Assembly: GCA_964461135.1 (NCBI GenBank)
Contig: CAYWTB010000104.1
Coordinates: 1 to 15,451, forward strand
Source of the DNA: RQOF01 sp964461135
GTDB lineage: Bacteria; Calditrichota; Calditrichia; RBG-13-44-9
Reading direction: 5' to 3'
DNA length: 15,451 nucleotides
Shown: positions 6,498 to 14,200 of the stretch, piece by piece
Numbering within the stretch: the first letter of the stretch is position 1
How the letters are laid out: each line of letters opens with the position of its first letter
Notes under the pieces: generated by a model
The model's database searches: none
What the model was told of the DNA's origin: nothing
The model's input: only the letters and a program-made list of their open reading frames with translations
Made by a program: the position numbers and the translations under genes

Positions 6498-7124
6498 ATG
6501 AAACAGGTAATAATCGTGGTACTGTTACTCCTTCTGCTGGAAAATGCTGTTGCACAGAAGGAAATTGAGGTTACTATTATTAATAAAACAGGATTTGATT
6601 TCATCGATCTTTATCTTTCGCCCAGCGATAAAAATCAATGGGGAGAGGATCTGTATACGGGGGTCCTGAATAACCGGGAAGCTCAGACCCTCAAGATAAC
6701 CACCGGGAAAGATGTCTGTAAGTATGATCTGAAAGCGGTTCGCTTAGACAGTTCTGTATTAATTTTCAAACAAATGAATCTGTGCATGATGCCGATTATC
6801 ACGCTGCTCTACGAATTTAATGAGCCCAACTTTGTGCAGGATTTTATGCTGGAAAACCGCACCGGTCTGACCTTTTCGGAATTGTATATCAAGAATGCAA
6901 CCAGTCAAATCTGGGGCATGAATGTATTGGGTTTAAATGTTCTTACACCGGATGAATCTGCAGTTATTTCTTTTAAACCCAGCGACCGGTTCTGCCTGTA
7001 TGATTTTAAAGCGGTGTTGCTGAATGGCATGCCGGTGCTGTATACCAGTATCAATCTGTGTAATCAGATGCATGTGGTACTGTTCCGTTATGAAGGGACA
7101 CCCTACTATCGTTACGATTTTTAG
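6498..7124 (+). CDS. secreted protein with two tandem copies of a Cys-pair beta domain
   Basis: Predicted 208-aa exported protein. Residues 1-20 form a signal peptide (a poly-leucine core ending NAVAQ). The rest is an internal duplication: residues about 23-103 and 114-196 align as INKTG/LENRTG, then LYLSPS/LYIKNA, QWGEDL/IWGMNV, CKYDLKAV/CLYDFKAV and NLC/NLC. Each copy has two cysteines exactly 22 residues apart (C74-C96 and C166-C188), suggesting one disulfide per domain. I have a loose recollection of similar repeats in exported FCB proteins, sometimes misannotated as an enzyme, but cannot assign a function. The ATG at 6498 is chosen because GGAGG precedes it at proper spacing; an in-frame ATG at 6486 overlaps that site. 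It stands alone: divergent from the LtaS-like gene and over 400 bp from the next gene. Confidence 0.75.
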   Translation: MKQVIIVVLLLLLLENAVAQKEIEVTIINKTGFDFIDLYLSPSDKNQWGEDLYTGVLNNREAQTLKITTGKDVCKYDLKAVRLDSSVLIFKQMNLCMMPIITLLYEFNEPNFVQDFMLENRTGLTFSELYIKNATSQIWGMNVLGLNVLTPDESAVISFKPSDRFCLYDFKAVLLNGMPVLYTSINLCNQMHVVLFRYEGTPYYRYDF

Positions 7125-7539
7125 ATTCGCTTCCGGTGACCACGGAATACGTCCGCTTTTAGCGTGACGGTAAGAATAAACAGGGTGTAGCAATTCCGGC
7201 TCATAAAATCGGCACTTTCAGTTTAAACAGCCCGATAAACCTTAATAATTTTCAAAAGTATACAGATTATCCCTGTCCCAGGTGGACTGTTTCGATTCGG
7301 CGCAGGAAATTGCAGGAAGTAGGAATATCAGCAAATGTCGTGTGAAGTTCTCACGGGAATTTCCTGTAAAATCAAAAAATCCCCGAAACCGGTTTAGACA
7401 TAAAAGTCATTCATCATGGCAGGTTTTGATTTGTTCAGACGGCTGATTGTTGTAAATTTTGCAATGATATTTTCATTATTCTGAAAGGCCATTTATTAGA
7501 CTAATAGTCGATATCTTTTCTGACTCAATAAAAAAGTGC
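7125..7539. other. 415-bp gene-free region
   Basis: Nothing convincing was found. There is a 9-bp inverted pair CAGGAAATT (7303-7311) and AATTTCCTG (7358-7366), a 10-bp palindrome AAACCGGTTT at 7386-7395, and an imperfect small hairpin near 7157 just past the preceding stop. No RNA gene, repeat shared with other parts of the window, or clear promoter stands out. Confidence 0.4.
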
Positions 7540-8631
7540 ATGTCAGTCTGCATTTTTTCAGGTGTTTGCATAGTTGTGCTGCTGCACCCTCAGGTAGTTT
7601 ATTCTTCCGCTCACCGCGATTCTCTGAAAAGCAACCACCGTAATATTTATTTTTATCCTTACGCGTTTTATACTCCGGAGACTCATTATGCATTGGGAAC
7701 AGCAGTGATCTCCTATTTCCGGAGTGGTGGGGAGCAAAAAATCAGACCCTCAAAAATGGCACTTTCCGGATACTATTCAACCAGGAAACAATACTATTTG
7801 TCGCTGACCCCGGAATTATACTTTAAGGATGAAAAATACCTGGTATCGGCAAAGTTCAATTTCGGAAAATACGCCGATAAATTCTGGGGAATAGGAAATG
7901 ACACCCCTGAAATTGGCAATGAAGATTATATTTTAATGCTTGTGGGATTTCGCGCAAGTATTCAGACCCGGATTTACGGAGATATAAAAGCCGGCCTGGT
8001 CCTGGAAGCAAAGAAAGCCATGGTACCGGATAAGAGAGATAATCCATTTCTTATAACAGGTAATATCAGGGGAAGCGATGGAGGAAACAGCGTGGGTTCT
8101 GGCATTGTTCTTTCTTACGATTCACGAGATAATATCTTCTTTCCCTCCCGGGGAATTTTTACCACCATTAATTTTGTCAGTTTCGGTCCCCTTACCGGCA
8201 GTGATTTTGATTTTAAACGTACCATTGCCGATCTCCGGGGTTTTTTTAACCTCAGGGGGAACCACATTTTTGCACTTCAGGGTTACGGAAACTTTACAGG
8301 AGGGAATCCCCCCTTTTATGAACTGCCCGCTTTAGGGGGGCAAAATTCCCTGCGCGGTTATTTCCTCGGCCGTTATCGGGACCGGAATTATCTGATGACT
8401 CAACTGGAATACAGAACAATTCTTTTCTGGAAAATAGGAGTTGCCGGGTTTGCAGGAGTCGGTGATGTTTACGGTCATTTATCAGATCTATCCTTAAATA
8501 AAATCAAATATTCCTTGGGTGGCGGTCTAAGGTTTGTGATTGATGTCAGGGAAAAATTAGATGTGAGATTGGATCTGGGTTGGGGTAAAAATTCATCCGG
8601 TGTCTATTTTGCTATTGAGGAAGCATTTTAA
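7540..8631 (+). CDS. Omp85/BamA-type outer-membrane barrel without POTRA domains
   Basis: Predicted 363-aa outer-membrane protein of the bacterial surface antigen (Omp85 barrel) family. After a signal-like N-terminus (hydrophobic residues 3-22) nearly the whole chain is amphipathic beta-strand. Hallmarks are YDSRDNIFFPSRG (193-205), common in these barrels, and LRGYFLGRYRD (271-281), corresponding to the VRGF/Y motif of the lid loop L6. The protein ends in phenylalanine, as the BAM-recognised beta signal usually does. BamA is about 800 aa and carries five POTRAs; here no POTRA precedes the barrel, so assembly or secretion activity as in BamA/TamA is not implied. The start at 7540 lacks a Shine-Dalgarno and the frame is open further upstream, so the N-terminus is uncertain. 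Confidence 0.75.
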   Translation: MSVCIFSGVCIVVLLHPQVVYSSAHRDSLKSNHRNIYFYPYAFYTPETHYALGTAVISYFRSGGEQKIRPSKMALSGYYSTRKQYYLSLTPELYFKDEKYLVSAKFNFGKYADKFWGIGNDTPEIGNEDYILMLVGFRASIQTRIYGDIKAGLVLEAKKAMVPDKRDNPFLITGNIRGSDGGNSVGSGIVLSYDSRDNIFFPSRGIFTTINFVSFGPLTGSDFDFKRTIADLRGFFNLRGNHIFALQGYGNFTGGNPPFYELPALGGQNSLRGYFLGRYRDRNYLMTQLEYRTILFWKIGVAGFAGVGDVYGHLSDLSLNKIKYSLGGGLRFVIDVREKLDVRLDLGWGKNSSGVYFAIEEAF

Positions 8632-8843
8632 GATATTTTAAATCAGTATGTTTTTTTTAAGGATTTACAGGGAAGTTCGCTGAGAACCCGTACAGGAGGA
8701 GACCACAATATTTTTTTCGTTTTCTTCCAGCCTTATATTTCTTTAATTAACGTTTTGATAGAACTCGTAAGTAACACGGAGATAGTATTCACACGATGCG
8801 GGACGGGAATGTCAAAAGGATTTAACATCTGGTTATTATTTTT

Positions 8844-10787
8844 ATGAATCCGTTACAACCTGTAATAAAATCACTGGTCATAACAATGTCGGTGGCCTGG
8901 CTGTTTTCCTATACCGGTCTGGCAAAACAACAGCAACAGCTTTATGACAAGGTCTATGTTCAGGGCGGTAGCCTGGTCGTTTTCGAGGATAGAACGGTTT
9001 ATATTGCCAGGGATACCTTGCTGTCCATTCCCAGTTCACTGAAGTATCGCATTGAAGAAGTTGGAGTAAAAAAACCAGCAATGTATGATTCATTAAATGC
9101 ACATTTGCGAAGCCATGTTCTGACGCGACTGCTGTCCGATGCAATTTTCGTTTCTCCGGGTCAGAATGGAGTACCCGAGGGCGAATTTGTCTCTCCGGAA
9201 ACGCCATATTTGCCTTATGAAGGGCAGCCTATTGTTGCGATTCGTCTCAAGCAAGTGCCCGTCCAGAGTGGATCGGTAAACGATACTCTGCTCGAAATGG
9301 AGACGGGTCTGTCAAAATTTTTAAATCGGCTGCATGAATCCAGCAGGGATTATGTGATCGAAAATAACCTTATGTTTCATGTGGGAGATACCGTAAACGC
9401 CAATCAGCTGGCGGATAACGAACGAATTCTGCGATCCCTCCTCTTTATTGAAGATACCAGAATCTTAATTAAGCCCGTGCAGGAAAAAAATGAAGGTGTG
9501 GACGTGATTGTGGTTACCAAGGATGTGTTTCCCATCGGTTTTAATCCGGTCTTTGAGGATATTAACCGGTATCGTTTTGAACTATATGACCGTAATCTGG
9601 CAGGCCTGGGAATGGGACTTGCCTATACATTTTATTATGATGGACGCAAAACACCAACTACAGGCAACGAACTAAATTATAACGTCAATAATATTCAGGG
9701 TACTTTTATCAATGGTTTGCTGCAATTCGAACATGTCTACGGAGAAAAGGTTAACCGGGCCTATTTTGAGAGGCAATTTCTGACTCCCCGAACCCGTGTG
9801 GCCGGAGGCCTGGATATTGGGCAGGTATCCCGGACCCGTGAGGAGAACAGAGATAGTGTGCTGGCAGATTTTCCTTATTCATATACTTACGGAGATTTCT
9901 GGTTGGGGCGTTCCTTTCAGGTGAATGGGGAAAACAGCAGGAGAAACCGAATTCTGGCCTTCCGATACCGCCGGAATGATTTTACGGACCGGCCATTTGT
10001 GAGTGCGGACAGCAATTTTTTTTATCATAACTACGATCTTATTCTGGGCAGTCTGATCTTTCGAAAGACCAACTATTATAAAAGCAGTCTGATCCTGTCT
10101 TTCGGGGTGACCGAAGACTTACCTGTGGGTTACATCTATAATTTCACCTTCGGTTTTGAACGAGATGAATTTATTAATAAACCATATTTTGGTTTTGAAT
10201 TTGCCAGGACATATATGCCGGATAAAATCGGATATATTGGTTACGGCATGGGCATCGGCAGTTTTTATTATGATGATAACTGGAGAGAGGGCGTTTTTAA
10301 AATCGTCTCTACCTACGTGGCTCCGCTGCTGCAATCAGGACAATTCAGATTTCGTCACATCGCAAACTTGAATATGACATTTGGCATTAATCGTCTCAAA
10401 GGGGAAGCCATTGATGCCGAAAATGATATCCGGGGCAGTTCCGATATCAACCTGGAGGGACAGAATAAGATTATCCTCAGTCTGGAATCCATTGCTTTCT
10501 CTCCCTGGAATCTTGCGGGATTCCGTTTTGCTTTTTTTGCTTTTGCCGATGCGGGTTTTCTTTCATTCGACCGAACCTATAACAGAAATGATTTCCAGGG
10601 TAGCCTGGGAATTGGTTGCCGCATTCGCAATGAAAGTCTGGTATTCAATACCCTTGTTCTGCGGATTGGATATTTTCCCTTTACACCGGATGGTATGAGC
10701 CACTGGCAGTTTGACATTTCATCCCGCAGGCCCCTATTATTTACCAACATTAATGTTTTACGGCCCCAAATTATTCCGTACGAATGA
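8844..10787 (+). CDS. outer-membrane barrel protein with one POTRA-like domain
   Basis: Predicted 647-aa exported protein. Residues 1-27 look like a signal peptide (cleavage near GLA-KQ). A soluble region of about 200 residues follows. Its second part (about 128-227) has the beta-alpha-alpha-beta-beta pattern of a POTRA domain, with GDTVNANQLADNERILRSL then FIEDTRILIKPV and VDVIVVTKD. From about 230 to the end it is a long series of alternating hydrophobic and aromatic strands, giving a barrel of perhaps 16-20 strands. This resembles large uncharacterised Omp85-like proteins of the FCB group. The chain does not end in phenylalanine (ends IIPYE), unlike neighbouring barrels. No Shine-Dalgarno precedes 8844, and the upstream 212 bp are AT-rich without a strong promoter. 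Function is unknown; outer-membrane location is well supported. Confidence 0.75.
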   Translation: MNPLQPVIKSLVITMSVAWLFSYTGLAKQQQQLYDKVYVQGGSLVVFEDRTVYIARDTLLSIPSSLKYRIEEVGVKKPAMYDSLNAHLRSHVLTRLLSDAIFVSPGQNGVPEGEFVSPETPYLPYEGQPIVAIRLKQVPVQSGSVNDTLLEMETGLSKFLNRLHESSRDYVIENNLMFHVGDTVNANQLADNERILRSLLFIEDTRILIKPVQEKNEGVDVIVVTKDVFPIGFNPVFEDINRYRFELYDRNLAGLGMGLAYTFYYDGRKTPTTGNELNYNVNNIQGTFINGLLQFEHVYGEKVNRAYFERQFLTPRTRVAGGLDIGQVSRTREENRDSVLADFPYSYTYGDFWLGRSFQVNGENSRRNRILAFRYRRNDFTDRPFVSADSNFFYHNYDLILGSLIFRKTNYYKSSLILSFGVTEDLPVGYIYNFTFGFERDEFINKPYFGFEFARTYMPDKIGYIGYGMGIGSFYYDDNWREGVFKIVSTYVAPLLQSGQFRFRHIANLNMTFGINRLKGEAIDAENDIRGSSDINLEGQNKIILSLESIAFSPWNLAGFRFAFFAFADAGFLSFDRTYNRNDFQGSLGIGCRIRNESLVFNTLVLRIGYFPFTPDGMSHWQFDISSRRPLLFTNINVLRPQIIPYE

Positions 10788-10801
10788 TTCGTCCGGACGA
10801 A
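10788..10801. repeat. 14-bp perfect palindrome at gene end
   Basis: TTCGTCCGGACGAA starts right after the stop codon of the 647-aa barrel gene. Its left half also pairs with ACGAAT just before it, giving two mutually exclusive hairpins. No T-tract follows, so it is not a classical terminator. Confidence 0.4.
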
Positions 10802-10921
10802 AGAAAAGCAAGAATACAAGGCAAAAAAAGATGCAGACGTGGGCAGTTGATCCCACATTTAATTTAATTTCAATGCTGAACAAATCTGTCAATGAACCAT
10901 ACTTTGTAGGAGCACTATGAT

Positions 10922-10950
10922 TTGTTATTTTGAAAAAATTCGTTTATATT
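10922..10950 (+). promoter_or_regulatory. sigma70-like promoter candidate for the 11038 gene
   Basis: TTGTTA (10922-10927), a 17-bp spacer and TATATT (10945-10950) lie about 90 bp upstream of the ATG at 11038. The transcript would have a leader of roughly 80 nt that includes the hairpin at 10969-11001. Confidence 0.4.
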
Positions 10951-10968
10951 TAGAATATACAGGCGAAA

Positions 10969-11001
10969 AACAATCACCCTTTTACAGGGGAGACGGTTGT
11001 T
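10969..11001 (+). promoter_or_regulatory. 5' leader hairpin
   Basis: AACAATC (10969-10975) pairs with GGTTGTT (10995-11001), including one G-U pair. Inside it CCC pairs with GGG across TTTTACA. It sits 36 nt before the ATG at 11038, between the candidate promoter and the Shine-Dalgarno. It does not match a riboswitch known to me. Confidence 0.3.
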
Positions 11002-11037
11002 CCTGAATAGCCTAAAAAAAGCAAGGAGCAAAATACC

Positions 11038-11580
11038 ATGAGCAAGACAGGTTTGTCAATAATTGCGGGCAGTGTGATTTGTCTGCTTTTACTTTCCGGC
11101 CCCCTGCTGCCACAGTCATCTTCACAGAATACCAGCGGGACCTCATCCCCAGATTTTTTTTATGGGGGCAATTTGTTTTTTTCTTCTCACGCGGTAAAAT
11201 CCTTCGGCGTTTCGCCAGTTTTCGGCATTCATATCTTCCCCGATTTTGGCGTGGGATTGGGAGTGGACTATTTCTATGCCAAAAGAAAAGATGAACAATT
11301 TCAATCCATTGGCGGGAAAGTGTATTTCCGTTATAGTTTCTATGAGAACTTTTATGCCAAAACCCAGTTTAGTTATCTGTATTATGACGGTACCCTGAAT
11401 AGTGAGGATTACAATCCGCGCCTGGTACCCTATCTTTTCCTGGGGGGTGGCTTTCAGCGGCCGATATCATCACGTGCCCTGCTGGAATTTGAAGTTCTGT
11501 TTGATGTGCTGCAGAATGAGGGCTCTCTGTTTAATTCCGGTGAACCGGTTTTCAACATGGGTATTATTTTCGGTCTGTAA
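11038..11580 (+). CDS. small outer-membrane beta-barrel protein
   Basis: Predicted 180-aa exported protein. Residues 1-29 form a signal peptide with a long leucine core ending near LLPQSSSQ, followed by a Ser/Thr-rich linker. From about 40 onward there are alternating strands (YGGNLFFSS, GLGVDYFYA, GKVYFRYSF, AKTQFSYLYY, YLFLGGGFQ, ALLEFEVLFD, FNMGIIFGL), enough for a barrel of about eight strands like the OmpA/OmpW-type small barrels. AAGGAG before ATG 11038 supports the start. No enzymatic motif is visible and the ligand or role is unknown. It probably has its own promoter, being 250 bp from the gene before it. Confidence 0.7.
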   Translation: MSKTGLSIIAGSVICLLLLSGPLLPQSSSQNTSGTSSPDFFYGGNLFFSSHAVKSFGVSPVFGIHIFPDFGVGLGVDYFYAKRKDEQFQSIGGKVYFRYSFYENFYAKTQFSYLYYDGTLNSEDYNPRLVPYLFLGGGFQRPISSRALLEFEVLFDVLQNEGSLFNSGEPVFNMGIIFGL

Positions 11581-11628
11581 GGAAATTACTGATTCTTAAC
11601 TTGCTGATATAAAATAATCTTAATATGA

Positions 11629-12108
11629 CCCGGTCCGGCATGTTTATTCACATTTTATTGTGCCGGTTTCCAGCTCCCTGATTATCTGCAACGTTCACAG
11701 ATTGTGATAAATCTCAGCGATAATCCGTTAAATATGGAAGAATTTGACCGCCGGGCCGAGTCACTCTCGGAAAATTTTACGCGTATCCTGGCTGAAAATC
11801 TGGCAAATCTGATTCCCACTGATTATGTGATGGTTTTTCCATGGGTGGATTTGACTGATTTTGATTACCAGCTTACTTTGGAAATCCGCCAGTTCCAACT
11901 GTATACCCCCTATCCGGTGGTCCTGGTGGCCTACCGGCAGGTTCTGGGAAAAGCACCAACGGATATTATGGAAAACCATCGTTCCGAAATCAAAACAGCT
12001 GTAAACGCCACTGATTATAACAGTACAGTGTCAGCGATGAGTCAATCGGTTGTGGTCTTAAGCAAAGAAATTGCCGATTCTGTTAATGCTCTTGAAGGGA
12101 AACCTTAA
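11629..12108 (+). pseudogene. pqiC-like: N-terminally truncated PqiC-like (DUF330) lipoprotein remnant
   Basis: Homology begins in frame at 11674 with LPDYLQRSQIVINLSDN, matching the conserved centre of PqiC (E. coli has VPDYLAG there). It continues through RILAENLANLIP and a PW motif to AMSQSVVVLSKEIADSV, as in the PqiC C-terminus. PqiC proteins are about 190 aa with a lipobox and some 50 residues before PDYL. Here the frame is closed by TGA at 11626 and only about 15 codons precede PDYL. No ATG, GTG or TTG occurs before GTG 11704, which lies inside the conserved block with no Shine-Dalgarno. The signal peptide, lipobox and first strands are therefore missing. PqiC is the lipoprotein partner of PqiA/PqiB (MCE lipid transport), and none of these genes is nearby. 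A decayed orphan is the best reading; a 134-aa product from 11704 is the alternative. Confidence 0.65.
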
Positions 12109-12195
12109 GCCTGTCAGAAATTGATATCGGGGATCATCATTTTGAATAATCTTAACCGTTCCGGTCGGCTGCAGAGAGATTTTATCCTTGAAGAA

Positions 12196-12225
12196 TTGAT
12201 CATGCGGAGAAAAATGTTGTATATT
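12196..12225 (+). promoter_or_regulatory. promoter candidate for the 12254-13906 gene run
   Basis: TTGATC (12196-12201), an 18-bp spacer and TATATT (12220-12225) lie 28 bp upstream of the ATG at 12254, with GCGGGGG as a likely ribosome site between them. The leader would be only about 20 nt. Confidence 0.4.
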
Positions 12226-12253
12226 CCTGTAAGTAAAATGCGGGGGTCATCTG

Positions 12254-13144
12254 ATGTTTAGAATCTTATTAATTCACATTTTATTTTTATGCCTTATGAG
12301 TACCACCATGGGTTTTTCACAGACCGGTGGATCCCGTCATGCAAACCGGGATAAAGATGAAACCTGGGAGAATCTTACCGGATTCCAGTGGATCAGGGAA
12401 GCTCACCCTATTGTTGAAACCAGCTATGGATATGGCAAACCGCACCAGACAAAATTCGATGGGAATTTTGAAAAAATAGCCTCACTTGACATTAAGCTGG
12501 GATACAGCCGCATCAAAAACTATGCGGATTATGTGGTGGAAATGGATGAACATTACGCCTTCGGAAGCTGGTTTTCCAAAAATTTAAATATGAATGATGA
12601 ATCAGACCGTGACCAAAAAGTACAGGTCGACTTGATTCGTTTTGGTTTCGGCAGCAGACTGGGATATGGATATGAATTCTCCGATATCCGGATTCTGCCC
12701 TACAGCCAGGTACAGTTTTCCCTGACCCGGCTTAAATCCGAGAGACCGCAGAATTTAAGCCGGAATGATGTTAATATCCTGAACCGCTACGAAGGATCTT
12801 ACCGCTTCAGTAATGCCGCTGAAGGCGGGATCCGTTTTGAATTTTTCCGGTCAGTGGCAATCTCCGGTTCCTATGAAGTCGCAGTTATTTATCCCCGTAT
12901 CGTATTTTTTCCCTGGATTGGCGGTATTATAATTCAAAATGTCCTGGTAGGAGCGGTTTCTCATTTTGCGGAGGATATTGTAGATCGTTCTTCCGTTATG
13001 GGTCCCATCATGTATGCCCTGATACACAACGGTATGGCCTACGTGGTTTATTTGGGAGTAAAAGAAAAAATGAACTGGCCGTTCAATTCCGAAACTCCCA
13101 TGACACACGAATCATTTAAAGTTGGAATCACACTTTCTTTCTGA
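12254..13144 (+). CDS. uncharacterised exported, probably outer-membrane protein
   Basis: Predicted 296-aa protein with a signal peptide (residues 1-22, ending GFSQ). Residues 50-200 alternate polar and hydrophobic like outer-membrane strands, and the chain ends in phenylalanine (GITLSF), a usual barrel end. Residues about 208-270 are unusually continuous in hydrophobicity (VIYPRIVFFPWIGGIIIQ, then NVLVGAVSHF and MYALIHNGMAYVVYLG). They also contain conserved-looking H and D residues (SHFAEDIVDR), which is odd for a simple barrel. I do not recognise the family. It is the first gene of a tight run with 13159 and 13649 (gaps of 14 and 28 bp), so all three probably act together. GCGGGGG before ATG 12254 supports the start. 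Confidence 0.65.
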   Translation: MFRILLIHILFLCLMSTTMGFSQTGGSRHANRDKDETWENLTGFQWIREAHPIVETSYGYGKPHQTKFDGNFEKIASLDIKLGYSRIKNYADYVVEMDEHYAFGSWFSKNLNMNDESDRDQKVQVDLIRFGFGSRLGYGYEFSDIRILPYSQVQFSLTRLKSERPQNLSRNDVNILNRYEGSYRFSNAAEGGIRFEFFRSVAISGSYEVAVIYPRIVFFPWIGGIIIQNVLVGAVSHFAEDIVDRSSVMGPIMYALIHNGMAYVVYLGVKEKMNWPFNSETPMTHESFKVGITLSF

Positions 13145-13158
13145 ACGGGGAATTATCT

Positions 13159-13620
13159 ATGCGTCACATTTTTATTATGATCTCAGGTTTTTTATTTGTT
13201 CTTTTTCCGGGATTAATAAGTTCGGCCGGGGCACAAATCGGACTCGATGCTACTCTCCGTGCCGGTTATTATACCGAACATCATGACGTATTCCTGGGGA
13301 CCGGTTTAAAATTGAATATTACCACCATAAGTATTTCTCCCAATCTTGAATATGTGTTTATCAACAATGGTGACTTTTATACGCTGAATCTGGATGGCCA
13401 TCTTAATTTACTCTCCCCTCCCGCAACCTCTCTCTGGATCGGGCTGGGCCTGGCCCGGCTGTATTTAAATCCTGACGCCGGTACGTCAACCCGGGAATCC
13501 GGAATGAATCTTCTGGCAGGTTTTGGATTAAAAATGTTTCCTCTCCGGCCTTATATCCAGGGTAAATATATTATTGCGGATAATGCGCAGTTTGTCATCG
13601 GAGTGGGAATTTATTTTTAA
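13159..13620 (+). CDS. small outer-membrane beta-barrel protein
   Basis: Predicted 153-aa protein with a signal peptide (1-26, cleavage after SSAGA-Q). The rest is about eight amphipathic strands, including LDATLRAGYY, GTGLKLNIT, ISPNLEYVFI, TLNLDGHLNL, LWIGLGLARLY and YIQGKYI. It ends FVIGVGIYF with terminal phenylalanine, the typical BAM signal. The size matches eight-stranded porin-like small barrels. It starts 14 bp after the preceding stop, with GGGGAA as ribosome site, so it is co-transcribed with the 296-aa protein. The specific role is not recognisable. Confidence 0.7.
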   Translation: MRHIFIMISGFLFVLFPGLISSAGAQIGLDATLRAGYYTEHHDVFLGTGLKLNITTISISPNLEYVFINNGDFYTLNLDGHLNLLSPPATSLWIGLGLARLYLNPDAGTSTRESGMNLLAGFGLKMFPLRPYIQGKYIIADNAQFVIGVGIYF

Positions 13621-13648
13621 GTATAACCGGACTTAAGGGTATCGGATA

Positions 13649-13906
13649 ATGGTAAATAAACCGGAAGCTCCTAAAAAAACGTTTATCAGATCAGGAAAAG
13701 GGTTCCTGAATCCACGTGTGGTAAGGGCTGTAACATTTTATATTATTACTACCTGTGTCATTCTGAGTGTAATTGTCTGTATTCTGGCCATCTGGAATTT
13801 TGCCCGTACAGATGCATTCTGGAGGATGATTGCCACTTTTGCTGTTATTGCGGTTGGCAGCGCAATATTTGCATTCATTAACAACATATTTGGCATTGAT
13901 GAGTAA
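13649..13906 (+). CDS. small two-helix inner-membrane protein
   Basis: Predicted 85-aa protein with a basic, proline-containing N-terminal tail of about 25 residues (KPEAPKKTFIRSGKG). Two hydrophobic segments follow, at about 27-50 and 57-78, separated by FARTDAFWR, so both termini are probably cytoplasmic. No family is recognised. It lies 28 bp after the small barrel gene and ends the three-gene run. Only a weak AGGG precedes the ATG. Consistent hydrophobic patterning and operon position support it as a real gene. Confidence 0.6.
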   Translation: MVNKPEAPKKTFIRSGKGFLNPRVVRAVTFYIITTCVILSVIVCILAIWNFARTDAFWRMIATFAVIAVGSAIFAFINNIFGIDE

Positions 13907-13916
13907 CCATTCTCAT

Positions 13917-13960
13917 AATTGCAGATAAACTGAATTTTTCTGTCAATTGCAGATTCAGTT
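13917..13960. repeat. interleaved direct and inverted repeats after the three-gene run
   Basis: AATTGCAGAT occurs at 13917-13926 and again at 13945-13954. AACTGAAT (13928-13935) is the reverse complement of ATTCAGTT (13953-13960), giving an 8-bp stem with a 17-nt loop. It may form a transcript-end hairpin, but no T-run follows. Confidence 0.4.
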
Positions 13961-14092
13961 CTGTTGACAACCGGCCAACTTGAACGGATGAACAGGTTCC
14001 GGCCTTTAAAATAAGCAACCGGAAGCGGAATACATATGACTGGTAAATCCCCTGGCTAATAAGCCACTCTTTTTAATCTCAACTATAATCTG

Positions 14093-14121
14093 TTGTCTTT
14101 GAGTATAATTTTCTGTAAAAT
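14093..14121 (+). promoter_or_regulatory. promoter candidate for the M48 protease gene
   Basis: TTGTCT (14093-14098), a 17-bp spacer and TAAAAT (14116-14121) lie 80 bp upstream of ATG 14201. Two extra TATAAT sequences (14084 and 14104 regions) occur in the same AT-rich stretch, so the exact start cannot be fixed. Confidence 0.35.
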
Positions 14122-14200
14122 ATGCGGTGTCAGAGACGTTTCATATAATTTAATTCTTCAATTATCCGAATTGTCATAAAAAGAATTCCGGAGGACACCC

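Noticed and set aside
7303..7366. 9-bp inverted pair CAGGAAATT / AATTTCCTG
   Set aside because: Widely spaced (46 nt) and without flanking support; plausible by chance in 415 bp.
10381..10698. 105-codon plus-strand open frame
   Set aside because: Overlaps the barrel coding frame completely; that frame has consistent beta-strand patterning, this one does not.
10785..10868. 27-codon frame starting at the ATG that overlaps the barrel stop codon
   Set aside because: Highly basic, low-complexity translation without a ribosome site; more likely chance in a lysine-coding A-rich spacer.
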